Below are positions 41,815 through 48,793 of a stretch of DNA of 55,037 nt, piece after piece. Where the stretch lies: the NCBI GenBank assembly GCA_002706095.1, contig PAJP01000003.1, forward strand, positions 1 to 55,037, given 5' to 3'. The position numbers and the translations under genes were made by a program. The DNA comes from Methylophaga sp. (lineage in GTDB: Bacteria; Pseudomonadota; Gammaproteobacteria; Nitrosococcales; Methylophagaceae). Within the stretch, counting starts at the first letter, position 1, and each line of letters begins with the position of its first letter. The notes below the pieces were generated by a model that worked only from the letters and a program-made list of their open reading frames with translations, was not told the DNA's origin and did no database searches.

Positions 41815-42573
41815 TTATAGAACAATGACTTTTCCAGATTGAAATATCCCCGGCACTTTTTCATTCTTATAACCAGCTTGATTTGAAACAAGCCGGCATT
41901 TCCCTACATGAATATCTAGATTTGAATGTGTATGACCATAACACCAAACATCTGCCAAAATCACAAATTCATCAAGATTCGACACAAAGCCTGGACTATA
42001 TAGGTTCATGCCAAACTCGATGTGATTACATTTAATAGACGGGCCATGATGGGAGATGACAACAGTTTTACCGTCAAACGGTGTCATCAAACGTTCTTTC
42101 AGCCATTGAATTGATATGATGTGCTCTTCATAGGCCTTTCGTGCAGAAAAGATTTCATTTCCATACTTAATAACCCTGTGGTCATAGAGCGCATCATCCA
42201 GTATGAAGATATTCTTATCCCGCTGATCCTCGCCCAATTCATGAAAATAATTCGTCCATAGCGTCGTCCCTAAAAATCGAACGCCATCAATGATGACCTC
42301 GTCTTTTTCCATGAAGATCAAGTAATCATAATTGGCTGCAAAGTCACGCATTTGCTGTGTCAACGCGATATAGTCGTGATGGTAGTACTCATGGTTGCCT
42401 GCAATATAAATCACCGGCTTTTTATGTAACCGCGTCAACTCTTCAGCCCAGATAAGGCCCTCCAGACCTACATCAATATCACCTGCTAAGATGATCAAAT
42501 CCGAATCTAATTTCGGTATAGAAAAATAGCCGCGAGTTTCAATGTGAATGTCAGAGTAAAGTTGAAACTTCAC
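41815..42573 (-). CDS. Calcineurin-like metallophosphoesterase
   Basis: The 252-aa cytosolic product carries the full phosphoesterase motif series: DIHIET (D-x-H) at residues 8-13, LAGDID (GD), AGNHEYYHH (GNHE), VVISHHGPS and YGHTHSNLD (GHTH). These build a two-metal site acting on phosphodiesters or phosphomonoesters; the substrate is unknown. The start is GTG at 42573 with AAGGA six bases upstream. It ends the minus-strand B-A-B-A operon (34 bases after A1). The same single-gene family also occurs in cyclic nucleotide turnover and nucleic-acid repair. Confidence 0.85.
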   Translation of the reverse strand: MKFQLYSDIHIETRGYFSIPKLDSDLIILAGDIDVGLEGLIWAEELTRLHKKPVIYIAGNHEYYHHDYIALTQQMRDFAANYDYLIFMEKDEVIIDGVRFLGTTLWTNYFHELGEDQRDKNIFILDDALYDHRVIKYGNEIFSARKAYEEHIISIQWLKERLMTPFDGKTVVISHHGPSIKCNHIEFGMNLYSPGFVSNLDEFVILADVWCYGHTHSNLDIHVGKCRLVSNQAGYKNEKVPGIFQSGKVIVL

Positions 42574-42607
42574 TTGCTTTCCTTGTCAAAACCTGGCGTT
42601 TGAAACA

Positions 42608-43015
42608 TCACCATGCCCTCGACCTTGTATGCTCATGACAGCGCGTCATGTAAATACCTTCGATGACTCGTAACTGACCGGCTGCACCACACACATCGCA
42701 GATGCCAAAGGACTTTTGTTGTGCCTCTTCAATCATGGCGTTGATTTCATAATTACCATGCTCAATGTAATAACGCAGACCACCTAGTTTCTCTTTTACT
42801 TGGCAAACTAAAGGCAGCTTATCGTCATCAACACCTTCTGCTTTCATTGTTGAAGCTATTTTTTCTATTGATTCTGATAGTAATAACAGCATTTCAAACC
42901 AGCCCGATCCGCACTCGAATCCATAACTCATGATGTTCTTATGACGCTCATCCTTTGCTCCACGAAAGATCGTTGGACAGCGCTTTAAGATCCGGTCAGA
43001 TAAATCACTTCTCAT
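42608..43015 (-). CDS. Unknown protein A1: GFECGSGW motif and C-terminal zinc finger
   Basis: The 135-aa product is a paralogue of A2 (43398-43835), about 35-40% identical by eye. Conserved blocks are CPTIFRG, GFECGSGWFEML (residues 32-43), QVKEKLGGLRYY and a treble-clef-like zinc site CDVCGAAGQ...TRCHEH (residues 105-129). I recall similar zinc-finger proteins in phages and plasmids but cannot name a family. Its ATG overlaps the B1 stop by four bases, so translation is coupled. Function unknown. Confidence 0.8.
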   Translation of the reverse strand: MRSDLSDRILKRCPTIFRGAKDERHKNIMSYGFECGSGWFEMLLLLSESIEKIASTMKAEGVDDDKLPLVCQVKEKLGGLRYYIEHGNYEINAMIEEAQQKSFGICDVCGAAGQLRVIEGIYMTRCHEHTRSRAW

Positions 43016-43317
43016 GACTGATCTACTTCGAATTTGAGTGAGACCTCAACTTCATCCCACGCATTCAGTTTGTCGAAGACCTTTTGAGCTGAAGGGTGTA
43101 GCTTTCCGGGGGCATCGATGAACTCATAAACTGAGCCTGATTCGGTCAGGCCTCGTTTGTTTTCGGCATCATACTCAACTATCTGGCTACTGATTCTGTA
43201 GGTATAGTCAGTAAGGCAATACCCCAGAAATTTTTCTATCGTTTTGCCTTTATGGATAATCACGATAATGTTCCATTCGGACATGGTTACATGAGCTGGT
43301 GCTGCGGGAATAATCAT
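43012..43317 (-). CDS. Unknown protein B1 (paralogue of B2)
   Basis: The 101-aa product is mostly beta-strand by composition: MSEWNIIVIIHKGKTIEKFLGYC, then TYRISSQIVEYD and SGSVYEFIDAPGKLHPSA. All these blocks recur in B2. It has no catalytic motif that I recognise, no membrane segment, and ends VEVSLKFEVDQS. The ATG at 43317 has GGAGG five bases upstream, better than the ATG at 43329 that precedes it. It overlaps A1 by four bases and lies 80 bases after A2. Function unknown. Confidence 0.78.
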   Translation of the reverse strand: MIIPAAPAHVTMSEWNIIVIIHKGKTIEKFLGYCLTDYTYRISSQIVEYDAENKRGLTESGSVYEFIDAPGKLHPSAQKVFDKLNAWDEVEVSLKFEVDQS

Positions 43318-43397
43318 GCTTGCCTCCATTTGAAATATTCACACTGTTGATAAACAGATAAATGTGCCGTTCTGCTCTTTGTTGTATTCATGAGAGG

Positions 43398-43835
43398 TTA
43401 TTCGTCTTCGTCATCGGCTTCGCTGTAGGGCACGCCCGGAATTCGATGCAATTCACAACAGGTCGTTAGAAACCGCCCATATGCAGCCATCAGCTTTCCT
43501 TCAGCGCCACATTCTTCACATATATGCAATGAGTCCTCTTCGGCTTTACTAATCAGTTCATCCATTTCGTTTGTGCTCACGGTGAGGTAAAAACGCAAAC
43601 CACCGTACTTTTCTTTCACTTGCGTAACCATGGGCAGGTAGTCAGGCTCTACTCTTTCATCTCGTAATTTTTCTGTTAACTTTTCTATCTGAACGGATAA
43701 AGTCAGTATCAGGTCATACCAGCCTGAACCGCACTCAAACCCGAAACACATTAAGTTCTTATTGGGTCCTAGGTATCTGCCCCGGTAAATAATCGGGCAC
43801 TGCTGATAAATGTTTTCTGCTAGTTCTTGACGCAT
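43398..43835 (-). CDS. Unknown protein A2: GFECGSGW motif and C-terminal zinc finger
   Basis: The 145-aa product is the second copy of the A family. It keeps CPIIYRG, GFECGSGWYDLI (residues 32-43), QVKEKYGGLRFY and the zinc site CEECGAEGK...TTCCELH, then has an acidic tail (SEADDEDE) absent from A1. It starts three bases after the B2 stop. The divergence between A1 and A2 is substantial, so the duplication is old and both copies look intact and maintained. Confidence 0.8.
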   Translation of the reverse strand: MRQELAENIYQQCPIIYRGRYLGPNKNLMCFGFECGSGWYDLILTLSVQIEKLTEKLRDERVEPDYLPMVTQVKEKYGGLRFYLTVSTNEMDELISKAEEDSLHICEECGAEGKLMAAYGRFLTTCCELHRIPGVPYSEADDEDE

Positions 43836-43838
43836 AGC

Positions 43839-44135
43839 CTAGCTCTCGTACTTCAGTCGAAGACGTATACCAGGGTGCTTCTTGAAGTCATCGAGAAAGC
43901 GCTTGGCAACCGGGTGTAGCTTTCCTGGTCTGTCTAAAAAGACGTAGGACGAACCGGATCGTGTCTTACCAGTATTTGACACAGGGTCATACTCCACGAC
44001 ATCTGAGCTAAACCTGAAGTGCTTTATTTCATAGCAATAGCCAATGAACCTTTCGACCACATGCCCTTCGTATTCAATTACCACGATATTCCAGTCACTC
44101 ATCGTGACTGAACCTGGTGGAATTGGCTTAACCAT
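43839..44135 (-). CDS. Unknown protein B2 (paralogue of B1)
   Basis: The 98-aa product shares with B1 the blocks MSDWNIVVIEYEGHVVERFIGYC, FRFSSDVVEYD and SGSSYVFLDRPGKLHPVA. Two invariant features are the GYC motif and the PGKLHP turn. The ATG at 44135 (MVKPIPPGSVTM) has AAGGGG five bases upstream and overlaps the stop of a 31-codon ORF. A2 follows after three bases. Function unknown; the fixed B-then-A order suggests the two products act together. Confidence 0.78.
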   Translation of the reverse strand: MVKPIPPGSVTMSDWNIVVIEYEGHVVERFIGYCYEIKHFRFSSDVVEYDPVSNTGKTRSGSSYVFLDRPGKLHPVAKRFLDDFKKHPGIRLRLKYES

Positions 44136-44223
44136 GTTCGCCCCTTTTCTCAATTGCTAATGTCTCTGCTGCGAAGTTGAGAAGGCAGCGTAGGTAGTTC
44201 TTTGCTGTTTGTGATAATGTCAT
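44128..44223 (-). CDS. Small 31-aa ORF leading the B-A-B-A operon
   Basis: ATG at 44223 has AAAAGGAG eight bases upstream, a strong ribosome site. The peptide (start MTLSQTAKNYLRCLLNFAAE, end EKRGEHG) is amphipathic. Its stop TAA overlaps the start region of B2 (ATGGTTAAG), so ribosomes finishing it could restart on B2. It may be a real micro-protein or a leader that couples translation. No homologue is known to me. Confidence 0.5.
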   Translation of the reverse strand: MTLSQTAKNYLRCLLNFAAETLAIEKRGEHG

Positions 44224-44273
44224 TTCTCATGCTCCTTTTCGTAACGTTTAGGAGCATTCAAACACAAAGGCAC

Positions 44274-44350
44274 TTGCTTTATACAATCAAATTGTTATAG
44301 TAAACCGTATAATTATCAATGAGTTAAAGTGTATTATGTACATAATACAC
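44274..44350. promoter_or_regulatory. Divergent control region with a perfect 22-bp palindrome
   Basis: The gap between the B-A operon and the HAD gene holds a plus-strand promoter candidate (TTGCTT at 44274, 16 bases, TATAGT at 44296; a second -10-like TATAAT lies at 44308) and a perfect palindrome at 44329-44350 made of GTGTATTATGT and its reverse complement. The palindrome would sit at the start of the HAD transcript, where a dimeric repressor would block it. No linked regulator gene was recognised. Confidence 0.5.
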
Positions 44351-44411
44351 AAAGAGAGAACCAAAACTTCAACGATGATTATCCGCACCCCACTTAGCAA
44401 TTTACATCGAC

Positions 44412-44867
44412 ATGACACACATCACTCTCGCTCTAGATCTCGAAGGCGTCTTGATTACAAACGCCATAAGCCAATTCCCCCGGCCGGGCTTAAAGTCATT
44501 CTTGGAGCAATGCGAGGCACTCTTCGACAGGAGCAATATGTGTATCTTCACGGCCGTAAATGAAATGCGCTTCAGAACGATTGCAGAGCGTTTAGTTGCG
44601 GACGGTTATGCACCTGTTTGGTTTGCAACAATCCGATATATTGACTGGGTGGGAGAGCATAAAGACTTGCGTTTCGTCAGGGAAGACATCGATAAGGTCA
44701 TTATCGTGGATGACTATCCTCCGTATATAAAACAGACTCAGAAACACAGGCTGATTGAAATTAAACAGTATATGGAGCCATATACGCATGCGATGCCTGA
44801 CATGCAGGATAACGAACTAGATGTTGTCTTGCACAGACTGAAGGAGTTTCTTTCGAATATGGACTAG
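44412..44867 (+). CDS. HAD-fold protein (Swiss-Army-Knife RNA-repair-type HAD domain)
   Basis: The 151-aa product has LALDLEGVLI at the N terminus (the HAD DxD site, here D-x-E: the second Asp is replaced by Glu), CIFTAVNEMRF in the motif II position and VIIVDDYPPYI (motif IV acidic pair) near residue 100. This short cap-less form resembles the HAD domain found in RNA-repair polyproteins and stand-alone toxin-linked proteins. The ATG at 44412 lacks a strong RBS. It runs divergent to the B-A operon and converges, with two spare bases, on the 56-aa ORF. Confidence 0.65.
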   Translation: MTHITLALDLEGVLITNAISQFPRPGLKSFLEQCEALFDRSNMCIFTAVNEMRFRTIAERLVADGYAPVWFATIRYIDWVGEHKDLRFVREDIDKVIIVDDYPPYIKQTQKHRLIEIKQYMEPYTHAMPDMQDNELDVVLHRLKEFLSNMD

Positions 44868-44869
44868 AC

Positions 44870-45040
44870 TCAGTCGTGAGCTTTATCAAAAGTAAAGCTG
44901 ACGTTGAGCTCATCTTCCGAAGCATTGAACAACTCATCAGCGGCCAAGCGTGAAGCTTTTGAGGTCAGTCTGTGATAAAGCTCATCCTGCTCTTTCTCTG
45001 AAAGGACGGGACTTTCTGACTTCTCTTTTTCATCACTCAT
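44870..45040 (-). CDS. Small acidic protein, 56 aa
   Basis: ATG at 45040 has AGAGG seven bases upstream. The product begins MSDEKEKSESPVLSEKEQDE, is highly acidic in the first half, and ends in a hydrophobic-alternating segment DELNVSFTFDKAHD. That end loosely resembles the B1 C terminus (DEVEVSLKFEVDQS), which is weak evidence. It converges on the HAD gene. No family recognised. Confidence 0.6.
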   Translation of the reverse strand: MSDEKEKSESPVLSEKEQDELYHRLTSKASRLAADELFNASEDELNVSFTFDKAHD

Positions 45041-45147
45041 AGTTGCTGACCTCTAGAGCAGTTAATCTTCATATTAGCCCTAAATGTGAAACTACCGCAA
45101 AGACTCTACATTGAGAAGTGACTGCGGGGTACCTACAGCGATACTAG

Positions 45148-45636
45148 CTAGTTCTGACATTGTTCACTGACAAAGCGATTTTCATTACCTTGAATAGCTG
45201 CAATTCTGTCTGCTCTTTTGCACTCCACTGAGGTGACCGGATATTGAGAATTCCAGACAGTCATAAGTTGCTTTTGACTCTTGCTCATCCTATAACGTGG
45301 GTAACGTTGTTCCATGTAAAGATAAGTTCTGGCTATCTGCCCACGGGACTCCATTGGTGGTTCTACCTTCTTTCCATCAATTTTCACCTGACATGTTCCA
45401 AAGACTGTTGCAGCATCTGGAATCATGGTGAAGTTATAGTTACTTCGCATCGCATTCACAGCCCCTATAGCTGGATAAAGGTTATATAGGTCACTTTGCA
45501 TATAGCGGTATTCTTTGTTGACCTTACTGGCGCAGTTTCGGCCCTTGAATGCTTCACCTTTTGAGTCGACACAGTTCGGATGACCGTTTCGCCACTCAGA
45601 AAACGTTCGACCAAAGTTTTCTGCTGGCACGACATG
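45148..45636 (-). pseudogene. endA: 5'-truncated endonuclease I (EndA-like) gene
   Basis: The intact C-terminal two thirds of a periplasmic endonuclease I is present, from HVVPAENFGRTF (the first residues of the beta-beta-alpha metal active site) through MQSDLYNLYPAIGAVN, GQIARTYLYMEQRYP and a terminal VQG/IQGNENRFVSEQC. E. coli EndA is 235 aa and has EWEHVVPA at this place. Here a TAA precedes the CAT codon and the sequence beyond has no similarity, so about 70-80 N-terminal residues, including the signal peptide, are lost. Without them it cannot be exported. The break coincides with the start of the recombinase region. Confidence 0.8.
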
Positions 45637-45650
45637 TTAAGGTGACTTTT

Positions 45651-45667
45651 AAGTGTTACTAATACTT
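45651..45667. repeat. Imperfect palindrome next to the endA break
   Basis: AAGTGTTACTAATACTT has arms AAGTGTTA and TAATACTT (seven of eight match) around one central base. It lies 12 bases inside the break and could be a recombinase arm site or an operator. Confidence 0.4.
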
Positions 45668-45811
45668 ATTTGGTACAGTTGCTGTGAAAACTAACTCCAT
45701 AATTGAATAAAAAATGAAATGGCTGGTGCTCTCATATTATGAAAGTTGATTACTGACAAATTTTAATGAGGATACTTCCACGAAAATCTGATGGATGCTT
45801 GAGGTTTCTGA

Positions 45812-45976
45812 GTGGCAGAACTTAATAGCGAACTTGTCCCCTTCGATTGTGACAACCTTACTTCCCCTAGTGTGGTCTCTACACCATCAGTTCAGCTCTA
45901 CCCACATATCGTAATTCTTACTACCAATACCAAAAAATCATTTATTACCCAGGCCTTTATTGCCCATGCCGAATGA
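45812..45976 (+). CDS. Small ORF upstream of the recombinases, 54 aa
   Basis: GTG at 45812 has TGAGG seven bases upstream. The product reads AELNSELVPFDCDNL then a hydrophobic-basic end PHIVILTTNTKKSFITQAF. It ends 42 bases before the first recombinase gene. No family recognised; it may be a small regulator or a remnant. The rest of the 45640-46018 gap shows nothing else I can support. Confidence 0.4.
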   Translation: MAELNSELVPFDCDNLTSPSVVSTPSVQLYPHIVILTTNTKKSFITQAFIAHAE

Positions 45977-46018
45977 CCAGGTAAAACAGAGTGTTCTCTG
46001 AAGCGAAGGTTTGCTGAT

Positions 46019-47146
46019 ATGGAACTGATTTTTGCAACCGAGGATTTCAAGTTAAACGCAATCAGCTATCCCGGGTTTCCAATCCTGCTGGATCAAAATA
46101 TGGAGTTCATAGAGGAAACGCATCAATTTCTTCTTCATGAATGTATCAAACGAGGTCGTGTTCAAAGCCCTCGTAGCTGGGCTGTTTATGGGCAGTCCTT
46201 ATATGACTATTTCGGTTTTTTAGAAGGTAATAGATTCGACTGGAGAGAGTTTAATTATCATCGTAACCACACTATTTTGGCTGCATATCGTGACTGGTCA
46301 TTAGGTGAGCTTGGACTGAATGCATCGACTGTCAATAGCCGGTTGAGGGTCATCATCCGGTTTTATATCTTTGCTGTAAAGCAGGGGTGGATTGATTCAC
46401 TGCCTTATGACATGGATACAATTCGGGTGCGTCAGTCGAGAGGATTTCTTGCTCACACGGATGCTTCAGGTGGTCTTAAAATATCTCCCGACGTTATGCT
46501 TAAGACGCAGCCTACGGAAATACGAGTATTGTCTCGACAACAAGTGAAGGTACTTCTGAAGAGCATCAAAAACCCCACTCTTCTCTTAATTACGCGTTTG
46601 GCTCTGGTGACTGGTATGCGAAAAGAAGAGTTGGCGACATTCCCAGTGTCTTATGTAATTGAAACAGCTCAACATGAGATTTTCAAAGAGTTCGTTCGGG
46701 TGAAATTAGATCCCAAAACCATGAAAACAAAAGGTGGTAAAGGACGTGGTATTGATATACCGATTCGCATGATGGAAGACCTTCGTCAGTACGTGATTCA
46801 CCGTCGAAGCGCTCTGGAGATTCTCAGTGGGCAAATGCAGCAGTCTTTATTTCTCAATAAACAAGGTCAACCTTGGGCAGATGGTGGCCGAGGATTGAAC
46901 AACCTGTATAGGCGTTTAGGTCTTCCATTCAAAGTAACTCCGCACATACTCCGACATACGTATGCAACTCATACGCTATATGGGTTACGTGAGCGGCAAA
47001 GCCGTTTTGATCCGTTGCTCTACGTCCGCGATCGACTTGGTCATAGCTCGGTCAGCACAACAGAAAAATATCTGCACCTGCTATCAGAGGTTGAAGATGA
47101 TCTTATGACGAACTACCAGCGGGAAATTGACGCTCTTTTTACGTAA
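46019..47146 (+). CDS. Tyrosine recombinase 1 (TnpA/GmtY-like integrase)
   Basis: The 375-aa product has an N-terminal SAM-like core-binding domain (about 35-130, YGQSLYDYFGFLE) and a complete catalytic domain: box I Arg in VTGMRKEELATFP, Lys in KTKGGKGRGIDIP, box II HILRHTYATHT, His in RLGHSSVST and the nucleophile Tyr in TTEKYLHLL. It is therefore expected to be active. AAGG lies nine bases before the ATG. It opens a four-gene operon (15-base gap to the next gene). Confidence 0.9.
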   Translation: MELIFATEDFKLNAISYPGFPILLDQNMEFIEETHQFLLHECIKRGRVQSPRSWAVYGQSLYDYFGFLEGNRFDWREFNYHRNHTILAAYRDWSLGELGLNASTVNSRLRVIIRFYIFAVKQGWIDSLPYDMDTIRVRQSRGFLAHTDASGGLKISPDVMLKTQPTEIRVLSRQQVKVLLKSIKNPTLLLITRLALVTGMRKEELATFPVSYVIETAQHEIFKEFVRVKLDPKTMKTKGGKGRGIDIPIRMMEDLRQYVIHRRSALEILSGQMQQSLFLNKQGQPWADGGRGLNNLYRRLGLPFKVTPHILRHTYATHTLYGLRERQSRFDPLLYVRDRLGHSSVSTTEKYLHLLSEVEDDLMTNYQREIDALFT

Positions 47147-47161
47147 ATGTGGACAATGTAA

Positions 47162-48793
47162 ATGCGAAAGAAGCAGTTCAAGCCTACTTTTAATGAAACC
47201 GTGGTTCAGCCAATCTATGACCATGTGACAAGCAATAACAATACTCTGGAGAAGCGCCCAGCGCAGACTTTAATTGAATTTGGAGAAAGTACAGTCAGTT
47301 TGCGCTACTTTGACTTTGCCCTGTTTTACGAAAAGGGTTGTGACGACATAGTATCGGCGTGCCAGCAGGTGATTGAAAGCATGGTGATAGCGAGCCGAAA
47401 AACGCATGGACAAACCCTTTCGATGACGAGCATTATCTCCTACTGCAATCGCGGTATGGCAACCTTCTTGCCTTTCTGTGCTGCATGGTCTCATGCTCTT
47501 AAACGCGATCTCACATTGGAAGATATAAAGCGTAATCTCATCCAAAAATTTATTATACATTTAGGCAGTACAGAGCTCAGTGTGACGTCGCAGAAAAACA
47601 CCTACACATTGACTAAATCCGTTCTGATGGCACTGAGTCGTCAAAATCTTATATCACCTGATATTTTCCCTGCTAATCCATATCCAAAAATTAATCATCA
47701 AAAAAAGGGAGAACGAGCGCTGTCAAAAAGTGAGCGGGCGCAGGTTTTCAAAGCACTCGGATCTGAACTGCAATATATTGCCAGTGGAGAAGGCTCAATG
47801 TCATTTTATGAGCTTGGCATATGCGCGTTTGCAATTGCTGCGCGGACGGGGTTGAATCCTACCCCACTGCTAGAGTTACCTATTGACTGTCTTCAACAAC
47901 ATCCATTGAAACCGTCACACCGTCTTCTGGTCAGTTTCAAACGCCGTGGTAAAAATACCCATATCCAGAGCATTCGTAAAAGCGAGACCTTAGAGTTCAT
48001 AGTGCCTGTCAAGGCGACTCAGGTTTCTGTAATTATCGATCTGGTACTAACACGCAACAAAGAAATTCGTAAGCAGAGTAAATATTCTCAATTTTTGTTT
48101 GTAGGTAAAAGTCGTGGAGGAAGTTCTCGTGGAGAGAGCCGGCGACTTACTAACAGACTTCTGAGCTTAGCCGCCGATGAACTAATGAATAAATACAAAT
48201 TGGAAGACGATGATGGAAATCCTATCAATTTGAATGTGATGCGCTTGAGGAAAACTTTTGCAAATCACATTTGGGAACTCTCAGGCCAAGATCCATTTGT
48301 TAGTGCCACAGTGTTAGGGCATGGCATGCGTGCACACAATGATCACTATCTGGAAGCCCCGCTAGAAGCAGAGAAGCATTGGAATTTTATGGGCCAGGTC
48401 CTCGTTGAGTCTCTTTTACAGGCTGGCAATGCAACTGAGGTGGTTAAAGAGAATACCCCCGTGGCGGGATGTAGCGACAACCTGAATGGAGACCGCGCCC
48501 CCAAAAATGGTAGTCACTGTACTAGCTTCTTAAACTGTTTTATCTGTAAGAACTTCGTGGTGACAGGTGATGATCTGTATCGAGTCTATTCGCTTTACTG
48601 GTTACTTGTTCGTGAGCGTGAGCGGATTGGAGTGCATAACTGGAGTCGATATTATGCACATATTATCAGGATTGTTGATCGGCAGATTGCTCCACAATTT
48701 GACGAAACGGAAGTTTTACAGGCTCGTGTAGATGCTAAGAATACTCCTCATCCATTCTGGCGAGATCCTCAGATGCTGCAGTTTGGCCTATGA
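47162..48793 (+). CDS. Tyrosine-recombinase-family protein 2, degenerate active site
   Basis: The 543-aa product has the recombinase fold, but the box I motif reads ARTGLNPTPLLEL with Asn where the catalytic Arg should be, and box II reads NVMRLRKTFAN, keeping the Arg but with Met in place of the first His. The GHGMRAHNDHYLEAP segment keeps the His and the Tyr. A Cys-rich C-terminal piece (CTSFLNCFICKNF, about residue 457) follows, as in TnpB-like proteins. It probably acts as a non-catalytic partner. Its stop overlaps the next start by four bases (ATGA). Confidence 0.8.
   Translation: MRKKQFKPTFNETVVQPIYDHVTSNNNTLEKRPAQTLIEFGESTVSLRYFDFALFYEKGCDDIVSACQQVIESMVIASRKTHGQTLSMTSIISYCNRGMATFLPFCAAWSHALKRDLTLEDIKRNLIQKFIIHLGSTELSVTSQKNTYTLTKSVLMALSRQNLISPDIFPANPYPKINHQKKGERALSKSERAQVFKALGSELQYIASGEGSMSFYELGICAFAIAARTGLNPTPLLELPIDCLQQHPLKPSHRLLVSFKRRGKNTHIQSIRKSETLEFIVPVKATQVSVIIDLVLTRNKEIRKQSKYSQFLFVGKSRGGSSRGESRRLTNRLLSLAADELMNKYKLEDDDGNPINLNVMRLRKTFANHIWELSGQDPFVSATVLGHGMRAHNDHYLEAPLEAEKHWNFMGQVLVESLLQAGNATEVVKENTPVAGCSDNLNGDRAPKNGSHCTSFLNCFICKNFVVTGDDLYRVYSLYWLLVRERERIGVHNWSRYYAHIIRIVDRQIAPQFDETEVLQARVDAKNTPHPFWRDPQMLQFGL

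Noticed and set aside
44336..44563. 75-codon plus-strand frame overlapping the HAD gene
   Set aside because: Arg/His-rich, low complexity, and out of frame with the clear HAD motifs; a shadow frame.
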